A stretch of DNA of 32,658 nt, from contig DIQC01000055.1 in NCBI GenBank assembly GCA_002426495.1, positions 1 to 32,658 of the forward strand, given 5' to 3'. The DNA comes from Thermacetogenium sp. UBA5472 (GTDB lineage: Bacteria > Bacillota > DSM-12270 > Thermacetogeniales > Thermacetogeniaceae). The notes beneath the pieces were generated by a model. That model did not search any database and was not told the origin of the DNA. It saw only the letters and a list, made by a program, of their open reading frames with translations. Shown piece after piece: positions 23,218 to 32,078 of the stretch. Every line of letters begins with the position of its first letter. The first letter of the stretch is position 1. A program made the translations under genes and the position numbers.

Positions 23218-24507
23218 ATGCAGGATCTGTATAATTACTTGCAAGAATACTATGATATCGATGCCGATCTCTGTAAACTAGCAAGAGATGCGGAAGATAA
23301 GGCAAAACCTGAATTTGAGCAGATTGAGGCAACCGCAAAAATTAATCAAGCACGGGTTCTTAGCGCTTTTCGCCAGACGGGGATTGCCGATTACCACCTG
23401 AGGGACGGGAACGGCTACGGTTATGGGGATCCCGGGCGGGAGGGTTTGGAGGAGGTCTATGCCCTCACATTTAGAACAGAGGCAGCTTTAGTGCGTGCCC
23501 AGATTATTTCGGGTACACATGCCATCTCTTTGGCCCTGGCATCTATTCTTAAACCAGGAGATGTATTGCTTTCAGCAACTGGAACTCCCTATGATACCCT
23601 GGCCAAGATCATAGGGGTCTCTAATGGGAAGGGGCGATCTTTAAGAGGAGAGGGTATCATCTACAAAGAAGCCTCTTTATCTGCGGAGGGCAGACTCGAC
23701 TACGAAAAGATCCGGGAGATGCTGACAGAGAAACCCAGTGCAGTATTTATTCAGCGCTCTCGTGGTTACAGCTGGCGCCAAGCCCTGAGTATTCAGGAAA
23801 TTAATGATCTGGTTTGCTTGATCAAGGAATATGACAGTAATATTATCTGTTTTGTCGACAACTGTTATGGAGAATTTGTTGAAGAACAAGAGCCCACAGA
23901 TGTAGGGGTTGATTTGATGGCGGGTTCCCTGATCAAGAATCCGGGTGGGGGATTGGCTCCGTCAGGTGGCTACCTGGTGGGAAAAGAAGACTTGGTTGCA
24001 CAGGCTGCGGACAGGCTCATTGCTCCGGGCCTAGGTCAAAACATGGGCACAAATTTAGGGTTGGGCCCCCTTTTTTATCAGGGTTTTTTCATGAGCCCCC
24101 ATACTGTGGCAGAAGCCCTTAAAGGAGCACTATTTGCCGCCTATTTATTCACCACCCTGGGTTTTGAGACCTCACCTGCTCCCGGTTCCCCACGTTCAGA
24201 TATCGTACAAGCGATCAAGCTTAATCATGCAGAGGGAGTAAAGGCCTTCTGTCGCGGGATTCAAAAGGCATCACCAGTGGATTCTCGGGCCATACCTGTG
24301 GCCAGCAGTTTGCCAGGATACCAGGACAAGGTGATCATGGCAGGTGGCACCTTTGTACAAGGTTCATCAATCGAACTGACTGCAGATGCCCCTATGCGCC
24401 CTCCTTATATTGTATATCTTCAAGGGGGCTTATCCTATGCCCATGCTATCATAGGGATCCTGCAGGGAGTACAGGAACTGAAAAATGAAGGGCTGCTGCC
24501 TTGTTAG
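23218..24507 (+). CDS. ynbB: Methionine gamma-lyase family PLP enzyme (YnbB, 'aluminum resistance' type)
   Basis: A 429-residue PLP-dependent protein of the Cys/Met metabolism fold, in the branch formerly labelled aluminum resistance protein. Key parts are DGNGYGYGDPGREGLE, the cofactor-binding ISGTHAI, VDNCYGEFVEEQEP and the probable Schiff-base lysine K240 in GSLIKNPGGGLAPSGGY. The reaction of this family is not well established; a C-S lyase on sulfur amino acids is assumed from the fold. AGGGGAGA precedes the ATG, 12 bases after spoVK. In Bacillus subtilis ynbB lies close to spoVK with hflX between; hflX is absent here. Confidence 0.88.
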   Translation: MQDLYNYLQEYYDIDADLCKLARDAEDKAKPEFEQIEATAKINQARVLSAFRQTGIADYHLRDGNGYGYGDPGREGLEEVYALTFRTEAALVRAQIISGTHAISLALASILKPGDVLLSATGTPYDTLAKIIGVSNGKGRSLRGEGIIYKEASLSAEGRLDYEKIREMLTEKPSAVFIQRSRGYSWRQALSIQEINDLVCLIKEYDSNIICFVDNCYGEFVEEQEPTDVGVDLMAGSLIKNPGGGLAPSGGYLVGKEDLVAQAADRLIAPGLGQNMGTNLGLGPLFYQGFFMSPHTVAEALKGALFAAYLFTTLGFETSPAPGSPRSDIVQAIKLNHAEGVKAFCRGIQKASPVDSRAIPVASSLPGYQDKVIMAGGTFVQGSSIELTADAPMRPPYIVYLQGGLSYAHAIIGILQGVQELKNEGLLPC

Positions 24508-24513
24508 AGCGGA

Positions 24514-24650
24514 GCCGCAACCGTCCAGTACGCCCCCTACGGCGGAACTGATGAACAGAACGCGATCTACCGACACTCCTTCCTCTACAACGGATAGGAT
24601 GAGGTGAGAACCGATGAAAACGGCTGTATAATGTAAACGCTACACTAAAA
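24514..24650 (+). pseudogene. Remnant of an RHS/YD-repeat core, disrupted
   Basis: Translation from 24514 gives ATVQYAPYGGTDEQNAIYRH then SFLYNG, a TAG stop at 24595, and DEVRTDENG. A shift of one base near 24624 would continue LYNVNA. This follows the order of RHS-repeat core proteins, where YAPYG, RYNG, TD.NG and LYY.NARYY occur with similar spacing. An in-frame stop and a frameshift mean it is not functional. It begins right after the ynbB stop and in the same frame. The match is by eye over about 45 residues, so it could be wrong. Confidence 0.5.
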
Positions 24651-24671
24651 GTGATCCACCCCAACCAAAGT

Positions 24672-24708
24672 CCCTATGTCATGGAATTGGTTAATTATCA
24701 TGATAGGG
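24672..24708. repeat. Imperfect hairpin in the ynbB-fabH gap
   Basis: CCCTAT and CATG (24672-24683, with a two-base bulge) pair with CATG and ATAGGG (24699-24708) around a 15-base loop. No T run follows, so it is not a standard terminator. Beyond this, the RHS remnant and the promoters, nothing else was recognised in 24508-24858. Confidence 0.35.
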
Positions 24709-24763
24709 AGGGCAGGAATTGATTGGAGCGGATCTTCTTTATATATGCATAAATGTGTCATCA

Positions 24764-24772
24764 TGGTATAAT
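24764..24772 (+). promoter_or_regulatory. Candidate extended -10 promoter upstream of the fab cluster
   Basis: TGgTATAAT is a perfect extended -10 element, with no good -35 seventeen bases upstream. It lies 24 bases before the -35 of a second, better promoter and could be a minor upstream start for the fab operon. Confidence 0.4.
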
Positions 24773-24787
24773 ATGTGCACGATTCTG

Positions 24788-24816
24788 TTGACAATATACT
24801 GTAAATAGTGTATTTT
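24788..24816 (+). promoter_or_regulatory. Candidate main promoter of the fab-acc operon with an overlapping dyad
   Basis: A perfect TTGACA (24788-24793), a 17-base spacer and TATTTT (24811-24816) form a strong sigma-A promoter. The leader to fabH would be about 35 bases. An imperfect dyad, ATACTGTAAATAGTGTAT at 24796-24813, occupies the spacer and edge of the -10, a usual operator position. It does not match the FapR or FabT consensus sites that I know. Confidence 0.65.
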
Positions 24817-24858
24817 TATGGTGCCTTTATTACCGAACCTAAACCTAGCGGAGGACAT

Positions 24859-25848
24859 ATGTTGAAAGCTCAGATTTTAGGAACTGGATATGCTGTGCCT
24901 GAAGAGATCTTATCTAATGCGGATCTGGAAAAAATGGTGCAGACAAGTGATGATTGGATAGTCAGCCGTACAGGAATCAGATATCGAAGAATCGCCGGCG
25001 ATGGTGTTGCCACATCTGATCTGGCCTACCGGGCATCCAGGTCAGCTCTAGAAGAGGCAGATATTGCGCCTGAGGAGTTGGACCTGATTATTGTGGCAAC
25101 GATGACACCTGATATGCCCATGCCTGCTACTGCTTGTTTGCTGCAGCATCTCTTAAAGGCCAATAGTGCCGCCGCTTTTGATCTGAATGCTGCCTGTACC
25201 GGGTTTATCTATGCACTGGCAACAGCGGAAAACTTTTTGCTGGGCAGTGATAAATATCATCATATCCTTGTGGTAGGAGCAGAGGTTTTATCCAGTGTGG
25301 TTGATTTTACAGATCGAAATACCTGTATTCTTTTCGGGGATGGTGCAGGGGCAGTTTTGCTAGGAAAAGGGGAAGGGAATAATGGAATAATTGCTACTTA
25401 CCTGGGGGCTGATGGGAGGGGGAGCAGCTTGCTGACCATTCCCGCAGGGGGTTCTCGTCATCCGGCATCACAGGAAACCATTGACCAGAGGATGCACTAT
25501 ATGCAGATGCAGGGTAATGAAGTTTATAAATTCGCAGTAAGGAGTATTCCCGAATGCGCCGGCTATGTTTTAGACGAAGCAAATTTGAGCACTGAAGATG
25601 TGGATTATTTTATTATGCACCAGGCCAATATACGCATCCTGCAAGCCGCAGCCAAAAAATTAAAGATACCCTGGGAAAAGGTGCTGGTCAACATTGGTGA
25701 ATATGGTAATGTTTCAGCCGCTTCTATTCCTTTGGTACTAGGGGAAGCGGCTGAAAAAAATAAATTCAAAACCGGAGATTTGCTGCTCCTAGTTGGCTTT
25801 GGTGCTGGGCTCACTACTGGGGCGGCTCTGGTACGTTGGGGCAGGTGA
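24859..25848 (+). CDS. fabH: Beta-ketoacyl-ACP synthase III
   Basis: A 329-residue condensing enzyme that starts fatty acid synthesis from acyl-CoA and malonyl-ACP. The catalytic triad is C113 in NAACTGFIYAL, H254 in HQANIRILQ and N284 in YGNVSAAS, spaced as in Escherichia coli FabH. DDWIVSRTGIRYRR is the typical N-terminal motif. ATG 24859 follows GGAGG by only 4 bases; the next codon, TTG 24862, would give better spacing, so the true start may be either. It is the first gene of the fab cluster, behind the promoter at 24788. Confidence 0.96.
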   Translation: MLKAQILGTGYAVPEEILSNADLEKMVQTSDDWIVSRTGIRYRRIAGDGVATSDLAYRASRSALEEADIAPEELDLIIVATMTPDMPMPATACLLQHLLKANSAAAFDLNAACTGFIYALATAENFLLGSDKYHHILVVGAEVLSSVVDFTDRNTCILFGDGAGAVLLGKGEGNNGIIATYLGADGRGSSLLTIPAGGSRHPASQETIDQRMHYMQMQGNEVYKFAVRSIPECAGYVLDEANLSTEDVDYFIMHQANIRILQAAAKKLKIPWEKVLVNIGEYGNVSAASIPLVLGEAAEKNKFKTGDLLLLVGFGAGLTTGAALVRWGR

Positions 25849-25855
25849 GCGACAG

Positions 25856-26797
25856 TTGATTACAACTAGAGTTTCGAAATTATTGGGTATTAAATACCCT
25901 TTACTGCAAGGGGGCATGGCTTGGATAGCCACAGGCAAATTGGCAGGTGCTGTTTCCGAAGCCGGTGCTCTCGGTATTATAGCTGCTGGGTCAGCAGAAC
26001 CACAGTGGCTAGAAAAAGAGATTGCCGTTGTCAAGAAGATCACTGATCAGCCATTTGGTGTCAATGTGATGCTCACTTCACCTTATGTCGCAGAGATCAT
26101 TGACCTGGTCATCAGGGAGAAGGTTCCTGTGATCACTACTGGCGCCGGTAATCCGGGAAAGCTATTGCCTCGGTTGAAAGAGTCAGGGTGTAAAGTGCTG
26201 CCGGTTGTGGCTTCTGTTGCCTTAGCACGTCGGCTGGCCAGGCAGGGGGCGGATGCCATTATAGCTGAAGGTACTGAAGCCGGAGGGCATATTGGACAGA
26301 CCACAACTATGTGTCTGGTACCCATGGTTGTGGATGCGGTTGATATACCGGTAATCGCTGCCGGCGGCATCGCTGATGGCAGAGGTTTCGCTGCAGCTCT
26401 TGCCTTAGGTGCGGAGGGAGTGCAGATGGGCACACGCTTTATTTGTACAGAGGAATCCCCCGCTCACCAGGATTACAAAGAGAAAGTGATCCGGTGCAGG
26501 GACAGAGATACTGTAGTCTGCGGGGTTTCTGTCGGCCGTCCGGTGAGAGTTATCGAAAACCAATTTACTCAGTATTATCTGGGTAAAGAGAAAGAGAACC
26601 TAAACCCTGAGGAATTGGATATTATGGGATCTGGCAAATTTCCGGCCGCCGTTAAAGGGGATGTGCAAAATGGTTCTCTGCTATGCGGACAATGTGCCGG
26701 GTTGGTAAAGAAAGTGGAACCCGCTCAAGATATCATAGAAGATGTTATGGAAACAGCAGTCAGAATACTAAAAGAGTTGGGGACGAACTATGTATAA
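25856..26797 (+). CDS. fabK: Enoyl-ACP reductase II (FMN-dependent)
   Basis: A 313-residue flavoprotein with a TIM-barrel of the nitronate monooxygenase/FabK family. It begins LLGIKYPLLQGGMAWIA, has AGNPGKLLPRLKESG, and the active region EGTEAGGHIGQTTTM followed by IAAGGIADGRG and GAEGVQMGTRF, which bind FMN. Its place between fabH and fabD argues for FabK, which reduces enoyl-ACP in the last step of each elongation cycle, over nitronate monooxygenase. The TTG start at 25856 has AGGTGAG 6 bases upstream, at the fabH stop; an open frame from 25793 would lie inside fabH and is rejected. It overlaps fabD by 8 bases. Confidence 0.9.
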   Translation: MITTRVSKLLGIKYPLLQGGMAWIATGKLAGAVSEAGALGIIAAGSAEPQWLEKEIAVVKKITDQPFGVNVMLTSPYVAEIIDLVIREKVPVITTGAGNPGKLLPRLKESGCKVLPVVASVALARRLARQGADAIIAEGTEAGGHIGQTTTMCLVPMVVDAVDIPVIAAGGIADGRGFAAALALGAEGVQMGTRFICTEESPAHQDYKEKVIRCRDRDTVVCGVSVGRPVRVIENQFTQYYLGKEKENLNPEELDIMGSGKFPAAVKGDVQNGSLLCGQCAGLVKKVEPAQDIIEDVMETAVRILKELGTNYV

Positions 26798-27728
26798 TCC
26801 AATAGCTTTTGTCTTTCCCGGACAGGGTTCTCAGTATCCCGGTATGGGTAAGGAAATGGCAGAGCGCTTCCCCTGTGCGAATCACATTTACAAAACAGCT
26901 GACCAGGTTTTGGGGTTCCCTTTGAGCACTATCTGTTTTGAAGGGACTAAAGAGAAACTCAATAAAACAGAAATTACCCAAGCCGCTGTCCTCACTACGA
27001 GCATCGCCACTTTTATGGTGCTTAAAGAAGAAGGTTTGCTGCCTTTTATGGCAGCGGGGCTAAGCCTGGGTGAATACAGTGCCCTGGTAGCCAGTGGTGC
27101 TCTGCAGTTTGAAGATGCACTGCGGCTGGTGGTTAAACGCGGCCAGATCATGCAGCAGGCTGTACCTGCAGGGCAGGGGATCATGGCAGCTGTGTTAGGA
27201 GTAAAGGAAGATACAGTAAAACAGGCATGTACTGAGGCCTCTAGCTCTGGAATTGTGGAGATTGCCAATTACAACTGCCCTGGGCAAATAGTTATTTCAG
27301 GGGAGCGGCAGGGTGTTCTTAAAGCCGGTGATCTTCTCCAAGAAACAGGGGCAAGGGTGGTCCCCCTTGCGGTAAGTGTACCATCTCATTGCCGATTAAT
27401 GAAAAACGCGGCTATAGCTTTACAGACAGAGCTAGAAATGATCAACTGGTCTGAACCGGAATTTCCCGTAGTCAGCAATGTGAAAGCCCGGGAGATCCAC
27501 CGCTCAGATCTGCCTGGTGTGCTGGTAGAACAGCTTTACCGATCAGTTAAATGGGAGCAGTCAACTGCGCATATGTCAGAGAGGGTCGACTACTTTATTG
27601 AAGTGGGTCCTGGTAAAGTACTCTCCGGCTTGATCAAAAAAACGGCAAAAAACAAAGCACTGGGGAGTGTCCAAGATTCTGCCTCCCTGGATAGGATTCT
27701 AAAGAAGTTGAAGCAAGTTTTTAGTTAG
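26790..27728 (+). CDS. fabD: Malonyl-CoA:ACP transacylase
   Basis: A 312-residue transacylase that loads malonate onto acyl carrier protein. The N-terminal FVFPGQGSQYPGMGKE and the nucleophile S92 in GLSLGEYSAL are typical, and the catalytic histidine lies in VPSHCRLM. The end, FIEVGPGKVLSGLIKK, is also standard. The start overlaps the fabK stop by 8 bases, so translation is coupled. Confidence 0.96.
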   Translation: MYNPIAFVFPGQGSQYPGMGKEMAERFPCANHIYKTADQVLGFPLSTICFEGTKEKLNKTEITQAAVLTTSIATFMVLKEEGLLPFMAAGLSLGEYSALVASGALQFEDALRLVVKRGQIMQQAVPAGQGIMAAVLGVKEDTVKQACTEASSSGIVEIANYNCPGQIVISGERQGVLKAGDLLQETGARVVPLAVSVPSHCRLMKNAAIALQTELEMINWSEPEFPVVSNVKAREIHRSDLPGVLVEQLYRSVKWEQSTAHMSERVDYFIEVGPGKVLSGLIKKTAKNKALGSVQDSASLDRILKKLKQVFS

Positions 27729-27750
27729 TCAGTTAAAAGGGGGGCTTGGA

Positions 27751-28482
27751 GTGAAAGAAGGAGTAGCTCTAATCACTGGAAGTGCCAGAGGTATCGGTAG
27801 AGCAATCGCTCTCCGACTTGGCAATGAGGGTTACCAGGTGGTAGCTTGTGACCTGACGTCCAACGAAAGTGAGCAGGTCGTCCGTGAGATTCGGGATGGC
27901 GGGGGAAGGGCTATAGCTGTCAGCTGTAATGTCACCGATTCCGCCAATGTCAAAGAGATGATCAGCCAGGTTGTCAAAACCTTTGGGAGACTGGATGTGC
28001 TGGTCAACAATGCAGGTGTTTCTAGAGATAACCTCCTGCCACGTATTTCAGATGAGGAATGGGAGCAGGTCATCAACACCAACCTGACTGGGGTTTTCCA
28101 TTGTACCAGGGCAGCTGTCCGCTATATGATGAAGCAAAAGCATGGACATATCATCAATATCTCTTCAATAGTCGGGTTGCGGGGGAATGCCGGCCAGGCT
28201 AGCTATGCGGCCTCTAAGGCCGGTATCATCGGCTTTACGCGGACAGTAGCGAAAGAATATGGTTCTCGAGGGATCACTGTCAACGCTGTTGCACCCGGCT
28301 TTATTGAAACACCAATGACTGCAGAGATGCCCCAGGATTATTGGGAAGAGATTTTGCAACAGGTGCCACTAGGGAGACCGGGTAAGCCTGAAGATATTGC
28401 CGGTGTTGTATCGTTTCTGGCATCACCTGATGCGGATTATATAACAGGGCAGGTAATCGTAGTCGACGGGGGCATGGGATAA
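27751..28482 (+). CDS. fabG: 3-oxoacyl-ACP reductase
   Basis: A 243-residue short-chain dehydrogenase that reduces beta-ketoacyl-ACP with NADPH. The cofactor motif is TGSARGIGRAIA, the structural motif NNAG follows, the catalytic serine is in NISSIVG, and Y152 and K156 form YxxxK in SYAASKAG. The end GQVIVVDGGMG is typical. AAGGGGGG lies 6 bases before the GTG start. Chromosomal position in a fab cluster supports FabG among many related dehydrogenases. Confidence 0.95.
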   Translation: MKEGVALITGSARGIGRAIALRLGNEGYQVVACDLTSNESEQVVREIRDGGGRAIAVSCNVTDSANVKEMISQVVKTFGRLDVLVNNAGVSRDNLLPRISDEEWEQVINTNLTGVFHCTRAAVRYMMKQKHGHIINISSIVGLRGNAGQASYAASKAGIIGFTRTVAKEYGSRGITVNAVAPGFIETPMTAEMPQDYWEEILQQVPLGRPGKPEDIAGVVSFLASPDADYITGQVIVVDGGMG

Positions 28483-28504
28483 GACAGATAGTAAGGTGGT
28501 GGTT

Positions 28505-29755
28505 ATGTTGCCAAAGAAACGAGTTGTTATCACTGGACTGGGTGTTATCAGCCCACTTGGAAATGATATATCCAGTTGTTGGGATAACCTGCTTAAAGGA
28601 AAAAGCGGAATAGATTATATTGATCGTTTTGATGTGACTGCTTTATCTGCAAAAATTTCAGCACAGGTTCGAGATTTTGTACCGACAGATTATTTAGGCC
28701 GCAAAGATGCCAGAAGAATGGACAGGTTTGTGCAATTTGCCTGTGCGGCAGCACGGCAGGCAGCAGAAGACTCCAAGTTAGAGATCAACCAAGATAATGC
28801 TGATCGGGTTGGGGTTTGGATCGGAACCGGTATCGGAGGGCTAGAAACATTTGAAAAGCAGCATAAAATATTACTAAAAAAAGGCCCAAACGGTGTCGGT
28901 CCTTTTTTGATTCCGATGATGATCTGTAACATGGCATCAGGACAGGTATCCATTATGCTAGGTGCGCGGGGTCCCAACAGCTGTACAGTAACAGCCTGTG
29001 CCGCTGGAACAAACTCCATCGGCGATGCCTTTCGTATCATCCAGAATGATGAGGCAGATGTTATGATAACCGGAGGAGCAGAGGCATCGATCACACCTTT
29101 AGGTGTGGGGGGCTTTTGTGCGATGAGAGCCTTGTCCACAAATAATGATGACCCACAAGGAGCGAGCAGACCCTTCGATGCACAAAGAGACGGTTTTGTC
29201 ATGGGAGAAGGAGCAGGAATTGTTATCCTTGAAGAGATGGGTCATGCCCTGGAGAGAGGAGCAAAGATCTACGCCGAGCTTGCAGGTTATGGGACAATGG
29301 GTGACGGCTATCATATTGTGCAGCCAGACCCAGAAGGAAATGGCGCTGCAAAGGCCTTCACCCGTGCCTTTAAGGATGCGGGGATTACCCCGGAGCAGGT
29401 GGACTATATTAACGCTCATGGTACAAGTACTTCGATCAATGACGCTGTGGAGACAAAAGCGATCAAAAAAGCCCTGGGGGATCATGCCAACCAGGTTGCT
29501 GTAAGTTCCACAAAGAGTATGACAGGGCACATGTTAGGTGCAGCAGGAGGTTTGGAGTGTATTGCGGCAGCTTTGTGCTGCCAATATAATATGATACCTC
29601 CGACGATAAATTATCAGAATCCCGACCCGGTTTGTGACCTTGATTATGTACCCAATCAAGCCAGAGAAAAAACGGTGAATGTTGCTGTTTCTGATTCATT
29701 GGGTTTTGGGGGGCATAATGCTGTTTTAGTATTGAAAAAAAACATGAATAGGTGA
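28505..29755 (+). CDS. fabF: Beta-ketoacyl-ACP synthase II
   Basis: A 416-residue elongation condensing enzyme. The nucleophile is C165 in TACAAGTNSIGDA, and the two histidines lie in NAHGTSTSIND and GHMLGAAGG. The N-terminal RVVITGLGVISPLG and the GFGGHNAVLV near the end complete the family pattern. ATG 28505 follows AAGGTGG by 5 bases; two in-frame GTG codons just upstream overlap that site. The stop overlaps the ribosome binding site of fabZ. Confidence 0.96.
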   Translation: MLPKKRVVITGLGVISPLGNDISSCWDNLLKGKSGIDYIDRFDVTALSAKISAQVRDFVPTDYLGRKDARRMDRFVQFACAAARQAAEDSKLEINQDNADRVGVWIGTGIGGLETFEKQHKILLKKGPNGVGPFLIPMMICNMASGQVSIMLGARGPNSCTVTACAAGTNSIGDAFRIIQNDEADVMITGGAEASITPLGVGGFCAMRALSTNNDDPQGASRPFDAQRDGFVMGEGAGIVILEEMGHALERGAKIYAELAGYGTMGDGYHIVQPDPEGNGAAKAFTRAFKDAGITPEQVDYINAHGTSTSINDAVETKAIKKALGDHANQVAVSSTKSMTGHMLGAAGGLECIAAALCCQYNMIPPTINYQNPDPVCDLDYVPNQAREKTVNVAVSDSLGFGGHNAVLVLKKNMNR

Positions 29756-29760
29756 TTCTA

Positions 29761-30189
29761 TTGCTTAATATTGATGAAATAATGAGCATCCTCCCACACC
29801 GTTATCCATTTTTACTGGTGGACAGGATTTTGGAGTTAGAACCAGGTAAAAGGGCTGTGGGCTTAAAAAACGTGACTATTAATGAACCATTTTTCCAGGG
29901 GCATTTTCCCGGCACTCCGGTTCTTCCCGGTGTTTTAATTTTGGAGGCCCTTGCCCAGGTAGGTGCCTGTGCCTTGCTGGGCCAAGAAGAGCATAAAAAC
30001 AGTCTGGCCTATCTAGCGGGTGTTGATAAATTTCGCTTTAGGAGAGTGGTTGTACCCGGGGATCAGCTGCTGCTGGAAGTAGAGATGCTTAAGCTAAAGG
30101 CTAGCATCGGTAAGGCTAAGGGAAAAGCGACTGTTGATGGAGATACAGCCGCAGAAGGTGAATTTCTCTTTGCCCTGGAGGCGAGATAA
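29761..30189 (+). CDS. fabZ: 3-hydroxyacyl-ACP dehydratase
   Basis: A 142-residue hot-dog-fold dehydratase. Catalytic H48 is in GHFPGTPVLPGV and E62 in LILEALAQ, 14 residues apart as in characterised FabZ proteins. The start MLNIDEIMSILPHRYPFLL matches the family when the TTG at 29761 is used; AGGTGAT, which includes the fabF stop, lies 4 bases upstream. The stop overlaps the accD start as TAATG. Confidence 0.96.
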   Translation: MLNIDEIMSILPHRYPFLLVDRILELEPGKRAVGLKNVTINEPFFQGHFPGTPVLPGVLILEALAQVGACALLGQEEHKNSLAYLAGVDKFRFRRVVVPGDQLLLEVEMLKLKASIGKAKGKATVDGDTAAEGEFLFALEAR

Positions 30190-31052
30190 TGCCATTAAGA
30201 GATCTCTTTAAACCTAAATCGAGAAAAAAATACATAACCATTCCCGCACAAGTTGGTGAATCACCTGCTGAGCAGGAGCCGCAGGAGTTAACGCTCAAAA
30301 CCTGCCCTCGCTGCGGGAGACGAAATCGGGAGGAGGACCTGGATAATAACTATAAAATTTGTCCTAACTGCAGCTACCACTATCCATTGACTGCCGGTGA
30401 AAGAATCTGGTTAATGACGGATGAAAACAGCTTTTCTGAATTACAAGACAATTATCAGACAGCTGATCCACTTTCCTTTCCCGGTTATTTAGAAAAAGTG
30501 GAAAAGGCGAGGGAAGATACTGGTCTTGAGGATGCTGTCGTTACTGGGATAACGAAAATTAACGGTGAAAAGGTGCTCATGGGGGTGATGGATGCTCATT
30601 TTTTGGCGGGGAGTATGGGTTCTCTTGCAGGGGAGAGGGTCACAGCAGCCTTTGAAAAAGCTTGTGCAGAGAAGTTACCAGTTGTTCTTTTCACAGCATC
30701 AGGAGGGGCTCGGATGCAGGAGGGGATGCTGTCCTTGATGCAGATGGCGAAGACCAGCGCTGCTGTTGCTCGCTTTCATCAAGAAGGCCTGCTATATATT
30801 TCGGTTTTGACTGATCCGACTACAGGAGGAGTTACCGCCAGTTTTGCTACCCTTGCTGATATCATCATTGCAGAACCAGGAGCTCTCATCTGCTTTACCG
30901 GTCCCAGGGTAATCGAGCAGACCATTCATCAAAAAATACCAAATGGTTTTCAACAGGCGGAGTTTCTATTGGAACATGGGATGATCGACCAAATTGTTCA
31001 CCGCACAGACTTAAAAAAGCTTCTGGGAAATCTGATAGCACTACACAATTAA
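30189..31052 (+). CDS. accD: Acetyl-CoA carboxylase carboxyltransferase subunit beta
   Basis: A 287-residue subunit of the carboxyltransferase that moves CO2 from carboxybiotin to acetyl-CoA. The zinc ribbon has C39, C42, C58 and C61 in CPRCG and CPNCS. The crotonase-like core shows GSMGSLAGERVTAAFEKA, FTASGGARMQEG, and GGVTASFATLADI. It is translationally coupled to fabZ by a TAATG overlap, and accA follows 51 bases later. Confidence 0.96.
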   Translation: MPLRDLFKPKSRKKYITIPAQVGESPAEQEPQELTLKTCPRCGRRNREEDLDNNYKICPNCSYHYPLTAGERIWLMTDENSFSELQDNYQTADPLSFPGYLEKVEKAREDTGLEDAVVTGITKINGEKVLMGVMDAHFLAGSMGSLAGERVTAAFEKACAEKLPVVLFTASGGARMQEGMLSLMQMAKTSAAVARFHQEGLLYISVLTDPTTGGVTASFATLADIIIAEPGALICFTGPRVIEQTIHQKIPNGFQQAEFLLEHGMIDQIVHRTDLKKLLGNLIALHN

Positions 31053-31103
31053 TGGTGAGTAAGCTTCCAGTCTCCAAATTATATTGAAGGTAAGGAGAAG
31101 GCA

Positions 31104-32060
31104 ATGTCTTATAAATATTCCTTGGAAATTGAAAGAGATTATCAGGAATTAGAAAAGAAAATCAATGCATTAAAAGATGACGCTCTTAAAAAAAATATTG
31201 ATTTTTCGCAGGAGATTGCTACATTAGAAGCAAAATTAAGAGATGATAAAGAAGGAAAATACAATACCTTGAGCGGGTGGCATACCATACAAATTGCACG
31301 TCATCCACAACGCCCTACAACCATTGATTACATTAATGCTATATTCGATGATTTTGTTGAGCTTCATGGTGACCGCTACTATAGAGATGACCCAGCCGTA
31401 GTGGGCGGAATAGCTCGATTTAACGGGGTTCCCGTGACAGTTGTTGGGCATCAAAAGGGACAGGATACTAACCAAAATCTCCAAAGAAACTTTGGTATGC
31501 CTCATCCTGAAGGTTATCGTAAGTTCTGCCGTCTTACCAAACAGGCGGAAAAGTTTAAACGGCCGGTTATCTGTTTTATCGATACACAAGGAGCGTATCC
31601 GGGTATGGAAGCAGAGGAACGCGGCCAAGGATGGGCCATCGCTCAAACATTAATGCAGATGTCCATTTTAAAAACACCTGTGATCAGTCTTGTCATAGGG
31701 GAGGGGGGTAGTGGCGGAGCCCTTGCTCTTGGCGTTGCCGATCGGGTGTTAATGCTTTCGTACGCCATCTACTCGGTTATCTCTCCAGAAGCCTGCGCTT
31801 CCATATTATGCAAAGACGTCAGCAGAGGCCCGGAGATGGCAGAATATTTAAAGTTGACCGCTAAGGATCTTTATTCAATGGGGTTAATTGATGAAATTAT
31901 ACCTGAACCGCTGGAAGGAGCACACACAAACCCGACCGCAACATATAAAATAGTACAAGAGCGGTTGCAGATGCATTTAGATGACCTGCTGTCCGGCGAT
32001 ATTGATCAGCTTCCTGAGAAAAGATACAACAAATTAAGGTGTATAGGTGTTTGTGAGTAG
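31104..32060 (+). CDS. accA: Acetyl-CoA carboxylase carboxyltransferase subunit alpha
   Basis: A 318-residue subunit that pairs with AccD to make the carboxyltransferase. It has an N-terminal helical region (about 1-60), then ARHPQRPTTIDYI, FVELHGDRYYRDD, the core RPVICFIDTQGAYPGMEAEE and VIGEGGSGGALALG, and YSVISPEACASILCKD. AAGGAGAAGG precedes the ATG. The biotin carrier AccB and biotin carboxylase AccC are not encoded in the window. Confidence 0.96.
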   Translation: MSYKYSLEIERDYQELEKKINALKDDALKKNIDFSQEIATLEAKLRDDKEGKYNTLSGWHTIQIARHPQRPTTIDYINAIFDDFVELHGDRYYRDDPAVVGGIARFNGVPVTVVGHQKGQDTNQNLQRNFGMPHPEGYRKFCRLTKQAEKFKRPVICFIDTQGAYPGMEAEERGQGWAIAQTLMQMSILKTPVISLVIGEGGSGGALALGVADRVLMLSYAIYSVISPEACASILCKDVSRGPEMAEYLKLTAKDLYSMGLIDEIIPEPLEGAHTNPTATYKIVQERLQMHLDDLLSGDIDQLPEKRYNKLRCIGVCE

Positions 32061-32078
32061 ATATTATTAAAGGATGGG

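Noticed and set aside
24672..24708. Terminator for spoVK-ynbB
   Set aside because: The hairpin has a bulge and is not followed by a T run.
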